In this document: one piece after another, positions 8,722 through 17,042 of the stretch | Layout: each line of letters opens with the position of its first letter | How positions within the stretch are numbered: position 1 is the stretch's first letter | NCBI GenBank assembly: GCA_965249005.1 | Contig: CBDFLD010000022.1 | Coordinates: 1,154,847-1,218,846, forward strand | Reading direction: 5' to 3' | Length of the DNA: 64,000 bases | From: CBDFLD01 sp965249005 | Lineage (GTDB): Bacteria > Acidobacteriota > UBA6911 | Notes under the pieces: model-generated | The model's input: the letters and a program-made list of their open reading frames with translations, nothing else | What the model was told of the DNA's origin: nothing | The model's database searches: none | Program-made: the position numbers and the translations under genes

Positions 8722-11337
8722 TCACGGAATCTCGATCGGGGGAAGAGCGGTGACGAAATTGAAAGGTAGGTCATTGATGATCGAAAAACTGATGAGAGGC
8801 AGGTCTGAAAGGACCCGGAAATGACCTTCGAGCGTGCTACCCAGGGACGGGACCAGCTCGTTGAGATACAGTGCGACTCTTTCCCTGGCCGCCAGGGAAA
8901 TGGTGGCCGATGCCACGATCGAGTTATTCGCGTTCCAGACCTCGATCGTGACGGTCGCCGGTCTATCACCGGGATTGAACAGGGCAACCCCGGTCTGGTA
9001 CACCGAATCCTGCGCCACCACGGGAAACAAGGTCCGCGCGAGGGGCGTCCCCGCCAGCTCGAAGATAGTTAGAAACGTCTTCTGTTCGTTGGTGAAAGTG
9101 ACATTCCCGACCAGAGAACCCTGCGTGCTTACGACCTCCAGCCAGCCGGCTGCCCCCTCTACCTGAGGTGAACCGGAAAAGAGACTCCCCAGGTCGCCCT
9201 TTATCTGGCCGTTCGGGGGCACAATCCGGCTCAGCGGTTGCGAAAGTTGGGTCCCGTCCGGACGGTGAAGCGTGACGGTGATGTCGGCCTCTTGATCGCT
9301 TCCGTTGATTACATTCAAGATGGTGCGGAAGCCGGGCAGACTGGCAAACTGAGGGGAATAGACACGCGATCTATCAGCGGCCGCACGCATATCTATACCG
9401 TTGAGAGCTCCCAAGGCCGCGCCGGTATCTAAGTACTGCGAAAACCAAAGGCCTCCCGGCGTCGTATAACGGAGATATCCGTCCGTGACGTCCACGGGCT
9501 CCTCGGAGGAATCCGGAAACAGATCGTCAAAGCGCAGAGCCTGCCGGCTTGTTCCAAACATCGTGGTCGCCGGTGGGATCTCGTCCTCGTTGAAGGTTCC
9601 ATCCGGGAGCCTCCTCACGACGTCGTACTCGATTCGGTTGAACTGACGATTGAGCACGTTCATCTCGGCAAAACTGCCCTCCCGGCGCACGATCTCGGGA
9701 GCAATCCAATCAAAGCTCGAGCCCTTGAACAACGGCACGCCATCGAGGGAACTGAGGTCGGTCTTGCCAATCGAGACATGACCGACAATCCCGGGCACAC
9801 TGCTGGCGACCTGAAGCCAACCCAACCGGAGAACGGGGGCTCCGTCATCATCGACGCTGTCATCCCAGTTGAAGATCTCCGCGGTCGTCTGCGAGATCTG
9901 CTGGTTCGGATGGATGGTGAACTCTCTCGGATTGGTCCCGTCGATTTCAAACTCCTGCATCCCATCTTCGTTTTCAACGGTGACGGTCGGACGCTGGCCA
10001 AAATCAGTGAGACCCGAGATCTGAACCGTGGCCACACTCGAGCCCAGATTAATGAGAGTCACGCCGGTGAAGTCGTTGACTGATTGCAGATACTTTGCGG
10101 TATCGACGAAGAACACATCCGTCATCAGGTCGATCGTGTTTGCGGTAAAGTTCACGACCGCGAGCGTCACACCATCAGGGGCCACAGCGATCGACGAAGG
10201 CTGGGCCGTGGATTCGGCAAGCAGATCGTCGATCAAGGCAACATCGACCTGGCCCACGACAGCATCGTTGATGATGTCGTGCTGATATACGAAGTCGCGC
10301 CGAGATGATGCGTAGAAGGCAAATCTGGAGTCGGGAGTGATGGCGACGTTGGCCGAGCCGATGGCTTCCCCTTGAACCAGGGCCAAGCTCCTGAAGGCAT
10401 CCGCGTCCGAGGTCGGGACTACTATGATTTCGAATTCGCAGAGGATCACCCAGAACTTGCCATCCGGAGTCAGGATGGTAGACCCGGGCTGGCCTCCGAT
10501 CACCAAGGTGTTCAGAATTTCAGCCGTTTCAACGTTGAAGACAAAGGCCGTATCCCGGGAGAGTATTCCATTGTTATCCCGGCTCGCTATGATTCCAACC
10601 ACACCGTCCGATGTCAGAACCGGTTTATTGAACAAAGTAAAGTTGGTGAAAAAGCTTCCGCTCTGCAGGGTGGCCGTTTGGCTGAGAGTCACGCTATCGG
10701 CAAAAACCAGACGATTGGGCTCCGTGTCGACGACAATGAGCTTGCTCCCATCCGGGGTCAGAGTAATCTGAGCCGGCGCCAGCAGTGAACCGAGCCGTCC
10801 TATTTCAGTGCCGTCGAAGACGTTGAACTTGATGACTTCGCCTGTTCCGGTTGAAGAGATGTACCCGGTAATTCCGTCGGGAGATATCGTCAAAAGACTC
10901 CCGAACCCGAATTGGGCACCGGAGAACGTGTGCGTCGCCACCACCTGGTCTGTCTCTGTATCCACCAGGAAGATCCGGTTGTCGAGAACCGAAACGACCG
11001 CCAGGGTCCTTCCATCGCGCAGGAGGTTAGCAAAGGACGGCCTTCCTCCAAGCTCTATCCGGTTTAAAACCTGCCCGTCACTGAATGAAAAGGCTACAAG
11101 AATCCCCGAACCAGCATACGGGACATATCCGCGAGTCCCATCGGGAGTAATCACGACAGTCGGAGAGATATTGTCCGAGATGTCGAGATTGATGTCGAAG
11201 CTCAAGGTCTCCTCTTCGTTGACCAGGGGAGTCACCGTGGCGTAGACACGCTTTTGCGCCATGAGCGACGCCCCGAGCAACAAGAGTTGGCACGCGGTGA
11301 GAACAGCAACCAGAAGAGCCCGCTTCCCTGCCGTCAT
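8722..11337 (-). CDS. secreted beta-propeller (YVTN/YncE-like) repeat protein
   Basis: The ORF is open from 11445, but a start at 11337 (MTAGKRALLVAVLTACQLL) puts a normal signal peptide, cleaved near SLMAQ, at the N-terminus. The 5' half carries seven or eight blade repeats marked by ITPDGTRGYV, ISPDGITGYI, LTPDGSKLIVV, LTPDGKFWVIL, ITPDSRFAFYA and APDGVTLAVVN, typical of a seven-bladed propeller. The 3' half is a beta-rich region of about 450 residues with repeated modules of the type GFRTILNVINGSDQEADITV and YQTGVALFNPGDRPATVTIEV. These resemble surface or adhesive beta-sandwich repeats. Role unknown; probably an extracytoplasmic structural or binding protein. It stands alone, with no operon partner. 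Confidence 0.8.
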   Translation of the reverse strand: MTAGKRALLVAVLTACQLLLLGASLMAQKRVYATVTPLVNEEETLSFDINLDISDNISPTVVITPDGTRGYVPYAGSGILVAFSFSDGQVLNRIELGGRPSFANLLRDGRTLAVVSVLDNRIFLVDTETDQVVATHTFSGAQFGFGSLLTISPDGITGYISSTGTGEVIKFNVFDGTEIGRLGSLLAPAQITLTPDGSKLIVVDTEPNRLVFADSVTLSQTATLQSGSFFTNFTLFNKPVLTSDGVVGIIASRDNNGILSRDTAFVFNVETAEILNTLVIGGQPGSTILTPDGKFWVILCEFEIIVVPTSDADAFRSLALVQGEAIGSANVAITPDSRFAFYASSRRDFVYQHDIINDAVVGQVDVALIDDLLAESTAQPSSIAVAPDGVTLAVVNFTANTIDLMTDVFFVDTAKYLQSVNDFTGVTLINLGSSVATVQISGLTDFGQRPTVTVENEDGMQEFEIDGTNPREFTIHPNQQISQTTAEIFNWDDSVDDDGAPVLRLGWLQVASSVPGIVGHVSIGKTDLSSLDGVPLFKGSSFDWIAPEIVRREGSFAEMNVLNRQFNRIEYDVVRRLPDGTFNEDEIPPATTMFGTSRQALRFDDLFPDSSEEPVDVTDGYLRYTTPGGLWFSQYLDTGAALGALNGIDMRAAADRSRVYSPQFASLPGFRTILNVINGSDQEADITVTLHRPDGTQLSQPLSRIVPPNGQIKGDLGSLFSGSPQVEGAAGWLEVVSTQGSLVGNVTFTNEQKTFLTIFELAGTPLARTLFPVVAQDSVYQTGVALFNPGDRPATVTIEVWNANNSIVASATISLAARERVALYLNELVPSLGSTLEGHFRVLSDLPLISFSIINDLPFNFVTALPPIEIP

Positions 11338-11445
11338 TCTCTTTGCGGTTTGAACCCCCGCGCCTTCCCGCTCGGATGCACCCATCCAATGCGTTCGTGG
11401 CGTTCGTGTTCGTCCGTACATGATGCTTTGCTGCACTTGTCCCAT

Positions 11446-11633
11446 AAAATCAATCGATCGATTACGCGGATCTGACTCGCGTTCCCCTTGCTTGGCCCGC
11501 GGCTATGACCACTTTGCGTCGCGATCTATCCAGTTGAGGCAGTCAAACGTGTGATCATAACACTATGAATCCTCATGTGACTAGAGTGATTGTGCGTCCG
11601 GAAGGTTCACAAATCCAGGAAGCGATGTCCATC
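11446..11633. other. intergenic sequence upstream of the propeller gene
   Basis: Together with the repeat at 11634-11763, this 355-bp gap separates the propeller gene from the DciA-like gene. Apart from the repeat, I see no ORF, terminator hairpin or convincing promoter, although the propeller gene must be transcribed from here. Confidence 0.4.
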
Positions 11634-11763
11634 AGCTCTTAAGTAACTGCTCGCGGATCTGCTGCTATGCGTGTAACTCAGCAAATCGTCAAAAACCACG
11701 GTTTTTCACGGTGCGCTGCGCAGTTACGTTCCCAAGCGACTGGCGCGTTGCGCCAGTCAGCGC
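11634..11763 (+). repeat. dispersed structured repeat, copy A
   Basis: This is one of five related intergenic copies, about 130 bp long. It begins AGCTCTTAAGTAACTGC and ends in a 9-bp-stem hairpin GACTGGCGC-GTT-GCGCCAGTC. Inside are an outer pairing GTAACTGC/GCAGTTAC and a small hairpin AAAAAC-CACG-GTTTTT. No coding capacity and no terminal target duplication were seen. It lies just downstream of the DciA-like gene (minus strand). Confidence 0.85.
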
Positions 11764-11800
11764 CGACGCGGCAACGAATGCACACGCAGGCGACTGCGGA

Positions 11801-12097
11801 CTAGTGCACAGCGGTTCCCGGTCGACCAACAAACGCTATCTGGCGGACTCCGCCCTGGCTACCGTCCCGTAGTTTTTTCAGAAGGTCCGGCTTGATCTCC
11901 TGAAGCGGAGACTCCCAGGCGGGATCCAGAACTTCAAGCATCAGGCACCCTCGATGGAAGCGCACCGGCTGACAGACCGACGCGATCTTCGCGCCCAGTA
12001 TCTGCGCCCACATTCCACTGAGGCAAGCGAGCACCCAGGTCTCGTGATTGTCCGTCCCTCGGTACAGGTTGATCAGAACCTTTGAGATATCTTCCAT
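11801..12097 (-). CDS. DUF721/DciA-like protein
   Basis: The 98-residue protein matches the compact DUF721 fold: WAQILGAKIASVCQPVRFHRGCLMLEVLDPAWESPLQEIKPDLL-like layout, with the W..LVG..IA..s.P....G.L.v.v....W...L motif pattern. DciA is the ancestral loader of the replicative helicase DnaB in bacteria without DnaC. Many DUF721 proteins are N-terminally extended; this one is the core only. It lies 30 bp downstream of the UshA-like gene on the same strand, so the two may be co-transcribed, which gives no obvious functional link. The DciA role is family inference. Confidence 0.7.
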   Translation of the reverse strand: MEDISKVLINLYRGTDNHETWVLACLSGMWAQILGAKIASVCQPVRFHRGCLMLEVLDPAWESPLQEIKPDLLKKLRDGSQGGVRQIAFVGRPGTAVH

Positions 12098-12127
12098 ACT
12101 GGGATCCGGTCTCTCCGAGAAAGCCGA

Positions 12128-13180
12128 CTAGGGCATCTTCTTGCGGAACTCCTCGAGTTCCGCCTCGGCCTTCCTGAGCATTTCTCCCATCGCCGGATCG
12201 TCTGGGATGTTCCGGTCCAATGCCACGAAGCGCGACTTGATTTTTTCTTCTCCGCTCGTGGAATCGACGTCGAGCAGAAGCTCGCTGATCATCCGTCCCT
12301 CGTTGACCGGCGTGACAATGAGAGTCTCTCCCACCCGGTGTGGGTAAGAGACAGTCTCGTAGTTGTGCGCCACCACAATTACATCTATCTCGGGGACCTG
12401 GATGGCCAAGCTGGTGACCTTTCCCAGGTTCAAGTCGGTCAGTACGAGCATGAAGTCCACTTGCCTTCGGATCTCTTCGGTCACCCGGCGTATGGCGGCC
12501 ACCGGGTTTTCGACCTGGAACTCTTTTCCGGACACCCTTCCGTCGGGATCCGACAGAAGGCCGCTGATGCCAACTCGAACCTCCTGTTTACCGCCTACCG
12601 CCAGGGCCCGAATTCGATACCGGCGTATGGCGGGAAAACTCGAGCTTTTCGGCGTCACGTTGGCCGATACCAGCGGGACATCCAGCAGATCTTTGGAGAC
12701 CATACCGGCGTCGACCAGGTCAGCCATTTCTTGCCAGACCGGAAGATCCCAGCTGCTCAGATTGATCGCATCCAGTTCGGACCTGTGCGTCCCCTCCAGA
12801 ATCCATCGATTGATGATCGGTGCTTCCACATCGCCGGTACTGAAGATCGATCCCGCGTCCACCCGCAGCGCAGGCCGGTCAGGGAACTTCTGGCCGAACG
12901 CATTCCAATAGCTCATCCGACGGGCGAACCCACCCATTGGGTTGACGGGTCAGCCACAGGGTCCAATGTTGCCCCGCAGATCACCGTGCGTGTGGATCGC
13001 CAGGGTGAATTCGGACAGATCCTTGAAAAGGTCTCCTGGAAAGACTCCAGCTTCAGCTTCGGAAGAATGCGCGTGCGTGTGTGTGTGCGGCTCGGTCTGT
13101 ATCTGGCCCAGGCCAGACCCATAACAATACCCAAGAACGAGTACCAGCCATACGCCCTTCAGCCATGTTCCCTTTGGCAT
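12128..13180 (-). CDS. UshA-like secreted protein with in-frame TGA (candidate selenoprotein)
   Basis: Two ORFs in the same frame (12950-13180 and 12128-12949) are separated only by one TGA at 12950-12952. Reading through gives HTHGDLRGNIGPCG-U-PVNPMGGFARR. Homologues of this metallophosphatase-fold group carry PCGC followed a few residues later by GGLARR, so the TGA falls exactly on the second Cys. Both sides are conserved-looking, which argues against a long-dead gene. The N-terminus is a signal peptide (WLKGVWLVLVLGYCYGSG) followed by a His-rich HTHTHAH stretch. The usual metal ligands (NDxHG, GNHE, GGHSH) are replaced here by HGDLRG, LSSWD and VAHNYE, so phosphatase activity is doubtful and a redox or metal role is possible. 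Alternatives are a point mutation or base error. Confidence 0.6.
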
Positions 13181-13312
13181 CTGAAACCTTCTGGCGAAAC
13201 GCTTTGCTACGAGGCCAGGCAGCCCAACCAAGTGCTCGAACAATATCGACTATTCACAAAGATTAGCAGTAATCGTTCGATTTTTGCACCGCATATTGTA
13301 ACGTACTGCAAA

Positions 13313-13918
13313 ATGAGGTCTGCGCACGCATCCTGGAAATTGATCCTTGCCTCCGCCTCCCCTCGACGACGGGAGATCCTGTCGAGCCTCGGCTTGAGAT
13401 TTCGCGTGGACCCGGCGCGCTTTGATGAACCGCCGCCAGAGAAAGGGGAGCTGCCCTCGCGGTACGTCGGGAGAATGGCGCGAGCGAAAGCGACGGAAGT
13501 TGCCTCCCGGCACCGCTCGGGCCTGATCATTTCCGGAGACACGGTTGTTCTGTATCAGGATCGGATATTGGGAAAGCCGGCAAACGATGAACAGGCGCAC
13601 ATGATGCTGCAAAGCCTGTCGGGTGGGTGGCACGAAGTCCTCACCGGAATCTGTGTCTTCGACGTTGCCCGCGACAATGCACGATGCTCCAAGGCCCGCT
13701 CCAGGGTTCATTTCCGGCGCATGACGGCTCGAGAGATCGACTGGTACGTGGCCACGAAGGAGGGTCACGACAAAGCCGGGTCTTACGCGATTCAGGGATA
13801 CGGCTCGCTGTTTGTCGACAAGATCGAAGGCTGCTATTTCAACGTCATGGGGTTCCCTGTGTCGACTTTTGAAAAGCTGACTCGCCGGATGAAAATCGAT
13901 CTCTGGGGATTTGGCTAA
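13313..13918 (+). CDS. maf: Maf-family nucleotide pyrophosphatase
   Basis: Maf proteins hydrolyse non-canonical or methylated nucleoside triphosphates (dTTP/UTP or m7GTP) to monophosphates. The N-terminal signature LILASASPRRREILSSLGL, the motif ISGDTVV, the GKPAN..A..ML segment and the late motif KAGSYAIQGYGSLFVDKIEGCYFNVMG-like pattern (GxYxIQGxGxxFVxxIxG) are all present over 201 residues, the normal length. The frame is open far upstream, but that part is antisense to the UshA-like gene. The ATG at 13313 is just ahead of the family start. Its 3' end overlaps the 3' end of nadK by four bases (convergent). Confidence 0.93.
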   Translation: MRSAHASWKLILASASPRRREILSSLGLRFRVDPARFDEPPPEKGELPSRYVGRMARAKATEVASRHRSGLIISGDTVVLYQDRILGKPANDEQAHMMLQSLSGGWHEVLTGICVFDVARDNARCSKARSRVHFRRMTAREIDWYVATKEGHDKAGSYAIQGYGSLFVDKIEGCYFNVMGFPVSTFEKLTRRMKIDLWGFG

Positions 13919-14772
13919 TTCCAGTGTAGCTTCTCGCGCAGCACCTTGAAAAAGCCACTTCCACCCCGAACCATGCGGATTACCGCGTCCGCCTTCTGAA
14001 TCCGGAGCGAGTCGTTCTGTTTCAGAGGCCGTCCAACTTGGCCATCGACCGTCAACATCACGTCGGAGCCGTGGAGCAGCAGCACATCGATGGTTCCATC
14101 ATCGGGGACGACCACGGGCCGGTTCGTCAGCGTGTGGGGACAGATCGGGTTGATGATGAAGGCCCCGAGTGCCGGATAAAGAATCGGGCCGCCCGCCGAC
14201 ATCGAATACGCCGTGGACCCGGTGGGAGTGGCTAGAATCAGTCCGTCCGACCGAAGAAGCGACACGAGCTGACCGTTGACCTTGACTTCAAGCTCGATGA
14301 TGCGTGCGAGCGCGCCCTTGTTGATGACGGCATCATTGAGAGCCAAAAACGTCTCGACACAGCGCCCTTCTCTCCAAACTTCCACCCGGAGAAGATTGCG
14401 ACGATCGAGGAGGTAGCTTCCGGCGGTGAGCGACGTAAAGGCTTCCCGGACCTCGTCTAACTTGATTTCTGTGAGAAACCCCAGCGATCCGAGGTTCACG
14501 CCGAGAATGGGGGTCTCGCTTCCAGCGACCAGCCGAGCTGCATAAAGCAGAGTGCCGTCACCCCCGAACACAGCAAGCACATCGCAGCAACCCGGCAGAT
14601 CCTCCGGCATGAGGGTCGGCCCGTCAAAATCGTATTGCTGGCCCGTCGCGCGATCGAGGCAAATCTCCACGTCCTGCGACCGTATCCAGGGCACGAGCTC
14701 ATCCAGGATCTCTTGGACTCTGGGATCGTGACGCTTGAATATCAGCCCGATTTTCTTAACCGGGGGATTCAT
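13915..14772 (-). CDS. nadK: NAD kinase
   Basis: The enzyme phosphorylates NAD to NADP using ATP or polyphosphate. The 285-residue protein shows the diacylglycerol-kinase-like GGDGTLLYAAR motif, then GVNLGSLGFLTEI, the substrate-binding NDAVINKGALARII and the glycine-rich TPTGSTAYSMSAGGPILYP. These are the four landmark motifs of the family. It is the last gene of a minus-strand operon xseA-xseB-ispA-tlyA-nadK, and its ATG overlaps the tlyA stop by four bases (ATGA), pointing to translational coupling. Confidence 0.96.
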   Translation of the reverse strand: MNPPVKKIGLIFKRHDPRVQEILDELVPWIRSQDVEICLDRATGQQYDFDGPTLMPEDLPGCCDVLAVFGGDGTLLYAARLVAGSETPILGVNLGSLGFLTEIKLDEVREAFTSLTAGSYLLDRRNLLRVEVWREGRCVETFLALNDAVINKGALARIIELEVKVNGQLVSLLRSDGLILATPTGSTAYSMSAGGPILYPALGAFIINPICPHTLTNRPVVVPDDGTIDVLLLHGSDVMLTVDGQVGRPLKQNDSLRIQKADAVIRMVRGGSGFFKVLREKLHWN

Positions 14773-15572
14773 GCAGGGGATGATAGATCAGGAGGGCATT
14801 GCAGGTACAACAAAAACTCCTGGTTACCTTTGGCTCCCAGCACCGGCGATGCGAGACTCCCAACCACCCGGCAACCCAACTGGCTCGCTGCCCTGTCGAC
14901 CTCTTGCACTGCGCGAGCGCGCTTTGCGGGGTCCCCTACGATGCCCCCCTTCCCGATCTCCCCTTTCTCGAGCTCAAACTGTGGCTTGACCAGAATAACT
15001 AGATCGATGATCACGCCCGCGTTCACCGTGCCGCGACTCGTTGCTTCTTGCCTCCCGAGGGCTCTCAACGCCTGCATCAAAGGCGAGAGGATCTTCCGGA
15101 TCGAGATGAAAGAAAGATCGACGGTAACGAGCGACAAGCCGCGCGGGAGATCAGCTTCTGTGAGGTATCGAACGTTGAAGTCATCCCGAACGAAAACGCG
15201 CGGGTCCGTCCGGAGTTTCCAATCCATCTGCCCTTTTCCAACGTCGAAGGCATAGACCTCCGCGGCGCCGGACTGCAGGAGACAATCAGTGAAACCTCCC
15301 GTCGAAGCCCCAAGATCGGCACAGATGCGACCGGCGGCAGAAATCTGGAAGTGATCCAGCGCTGCCTGCAGCTTCATCCCCGCTCGGCTGGCGAACTGGC
15401 GCGCCTGAATCATCCGAATCGTGCAGTCGCCAGCGACGAGCCGGCTAGGCTTGTCGACCTTCTGATCGTCGACCAGCACACGGCCCGCCATGACCAGGGC
15501 TTGTGCTTTCTGACGGCTCGTGGCAAGTCCAAGCTCTACCATCACCTGGTCGATTCTTTGCTTCGACTTCAT
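14769..15572 (-). CDS. tlyA: TlyA-family rRNA 2'-O-methyltransferase
   Basis: TlyA proteins methylate ribose 2'-OH groups in rRNA (C1409 of 16S and in some species C1920 of 23S). The N-terminal S4 RNA-binding domain (RIDQVMVELGLATSRQKAQALVMAG) is followed by a Rossmann methyltransferase with ADLGASTGGFTDCLLQSGA as SAM motif I. The acidic residues VTVDLSFISI and VKPQFE also fit. I chose the ATG at 15572 because a GGTGGAG lies just upstream and S4 domains start here. The longer frame adds 30 non-conserved residues. The order xseB-ispA-tlyA-nadK is common. Confidence 0.92.
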   Translation of the reverse strand: MKSKQRIDQVMVELGLATSRQKAQALVMAGRVLVDDQKVDKPSRLVAGDCTIRMIQARQFASRAGMKLQAALDHFQISAAGRICADLGASTGGFTDCLLQSGAAEVYAFDVGKGQMDWKLRTDPRVFVRDDFNVRYLTEADLPRGLSLVTVDLSFISIRKILSPLMQALRALGRQEATSRGTVNAGVIIDLVILVKPQFELEKGEIGKGGIVGDPAKRARAVQEVDRAASQLGCRVVGSLASPVLGAKGNQEFLLYLQCPPDLSSPA

Positions 15573-15658
15573 GGGCTCTCCACCGACCGGAAGCCGCTCT
15601 TTCTTTATTTCTGTGAACTGTTGCAGCGAAGCTGTTGCGGCAGTGCCCGAGGGGCAGA

Positions 15659-16543
15659 TCAAGCCGAGCGATCCAGGATGAACTGAGCCAGGGCGCGCAG
15701 CCGCTCCGCAGATTCTCCAAGCAGGGCAAGGCTCTCCTGTGCGCGTTGGATCAGCAGCCGCGCCTTTTCTCTGGAGACCTCGAGCCCGTAAATCGATGGG
15801 TAGGTGGCCTTTTTCACCTGAGCGTCCTTGCCCGCAGTCTTGCCCAGTTCATCGCTGGTTGCCGTAACATCGAGGATGTCGTCGACGATCTGAAACGCCA
15901 GCCCGATCGACTGCCCATAATCGGAGAGTGCCTGCAGTCGTTCCCCGTCGGCATCTGCGGCCAGCGCCCCACAACGGGTGCAACTCGCCAGCAAGGCTCC
16001 GGTCTTGGAGCGGTGAATGTATTCCACGGTGCGGGCATCGACCGGTTTCCCTTCCGACTCCAAATCCACGACCTGGCCCCCGATCATGCCGTTGACCGTA
16101 CCGATGGCATAGGAGACTTCACCCAGGATCCTCAGACGGTTCGCCTCTCCGACACCAGTCAAATCGGACAGTACCTGAAAAGCCCTCGTCAGCAGCGCGT
16201 CTCCGGCCAGAATGGCCATGTCCTCTCCAAAGGCTTTGTGACAGGTCGGCCACCCGCGGCGAAGATCGTCGTTGTCGAGCGCGGGAAGATCATCATGGAT
16301 GAGCGAGTACGTGTGGATCATCTCGATGGCGGAACCGAGTTGCCGCAAGACCTCGCTTCGCCCCCCTACGCTTTCCCCTGAAGCAATCACGAGAATCGGT
16401 CGTATGCGCTTCCCTCCCGCGAAAACCGAGTGCCGCATGGCCCGATGGATCACTGCCGGCTCCGCGCTCTCGGTGGGAAGCAGTGCCTCCAGCGACTGAT
16501 CGATGCTTGACTTCTCCTCGGACAAATATTTTTCGATATCCAA
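15659..16543 (-). CDS. ispA: polyprenyl (farnesyl/geranylgeranyl) diphosphate synthase
   Basis: The enzyme condenses isopentenyl diphosphate with allylic diphosphates to make C15-C20 chains for quinones and cell-wall lipid carriers. Visible motifs are GGKRIRPIL, the first aspartate-rich motif HDDLPALDNDDLRRG, GDALLTRAF, Q near IGGQVVDLE, and the second aspartate-rich motif FQIVDDILD. The frame stays open upstream into the dispersed repeat (copy B), which cannot be coding in all copies. The best start is a TTG at 16543 with GGAA seven bases ahead, giving 294 residues. Product chain length cannot be read from the sequence with certainty. Confidence 0.88.
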   Translation of the reverse strand: MDIEKYLSEEKSSIDQSLEALLPTESAEPAVIHRAMRHSVFAGGKRIRPILVIASGESVGGRSEVLRQLGSAIEMIHTYSLIHDDLPALDNDDLRRGWPTCHKAFGEDMAILAGDALLTRAFQVLSDLTGVGEANRLRILGEVSYAIGTVNGMIGGQVVDLESEGKPVDARTVEYIHRSKTGALLASCTRCGALAADADGERLQALSDYGQSIGLAFQIVDDILDVTATSDELGKTAGKDAQVKKATYPSIYGLEVSREKARLLIQRAQESLALLGESAERLRALAQFILDRSA

Positions 16544-16558
16544 AGTCGATTTCCGTGC

Positions 16559-16690
16559 AGCTCTTAAGTAACTGCTCGCGGATCTGGCGCTATGCGTGTA
16601 ACTTAGCAAATCGTCAAAAACCACGGTTTTTCACGGTGCGCTGCGCAGTTACGTTCCCAAGCGACTGGCGCGTTGCGCCAGTCAGCGCTG
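16559..16690 (+). repeat. dispersed structured repeat, copy B
   Basis: Almost identical to copy A over the full length, with the same three pairings, in the plus orientation. It sits between xseB and ispA inside an otherwise tight minus-strand operon, ending about 16 bases upstream of the proposed ispA start. It would therefore be transcribed as part of the operon mRNA in the antisense orientation relative to its written direction. Confidence 0.88.
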
Positions 16691-16713
16691 AAAACGATTC
16701 GGGAGGGGTCGGG

Positions 16714-16986
16714 CTACGGATCGTCATCGGGATCGGGGTCGCGGGGTGCGGAAGACTCCGAAAAGGGAGCCTCGCTTACCGTCCCGTCCGCGTTTTTCAA
16801 AAGGACTTCCACTTTGCGCTCGGCCTGATCCAGCTTGTTGTTGCAGAAACGTGTAATTCGCACGCCCTCCTCGAAAAGCTCCAAGGCGCGGTCGAGTGGC
16901 AACTCTCCACCTTCCAAATCGGCAACGATTCCCTCGAGCGCCCTCAATGCCGACTCGAAGTCCTTGAGCTTCATTTCCTTTGCCAT
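16714..16986 (-). CDS. xseB: exodeoxyribonuclease VII small subunit
   Basis: XseB associates with XseA to form exonuclease VII, a single-strand-specific nuclease used in mismatch repair and damage tolerance. The 90-residue protein has the helical family pattern FESALRALEGIVADLEGGELPLDRALELFEEGV, then KLDQAERKVEVL and an acidic tail. The frame is open upstream across the xseA stop, but the family starts at the ATG at 16986. It lies 56 bp after xseA on the same strand. Confidence 0.93.
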   Translation of the reverse strand: MAKEMKLKDFESALRALEGIVADLEGGELPLDRALELFEEGVRITRFCNNKLDQAERKVEVLLKNADGTVSEAPFSESSAPRDPDPDDDP

Positions 16987-17042
16987 CTGAGCCTCCGCAA
17001 TACCTCCGGCAGTGTTGGCCTCTAGCTTTCCCCGATCTTCCT

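Noticed and set aside
11634..11763. Repeat copy A as a rho-independent terminator
   Set aside because: The last hairpin is strong but is not followed by a T-tract, and the same long, three-part structure occurs in five places, so it is a repeat family rather than a simple terminator.
12890..12952. Convincing SECIS element after the TGA
   Set aside because: Several short hairpins can be drawn (AACCC/GGGTT; GGG-TTCG-CCC), but none has both the usual spacing from TGA and a G at the start of the loop, so I do not annotate one.
12338..13312. Large upstream extension of the Maf reading frame (325 residues)
   Set aside because: It is antisense to the UshA-like gene, has no family resemblance, and Maf begins at the ATG at 13313.
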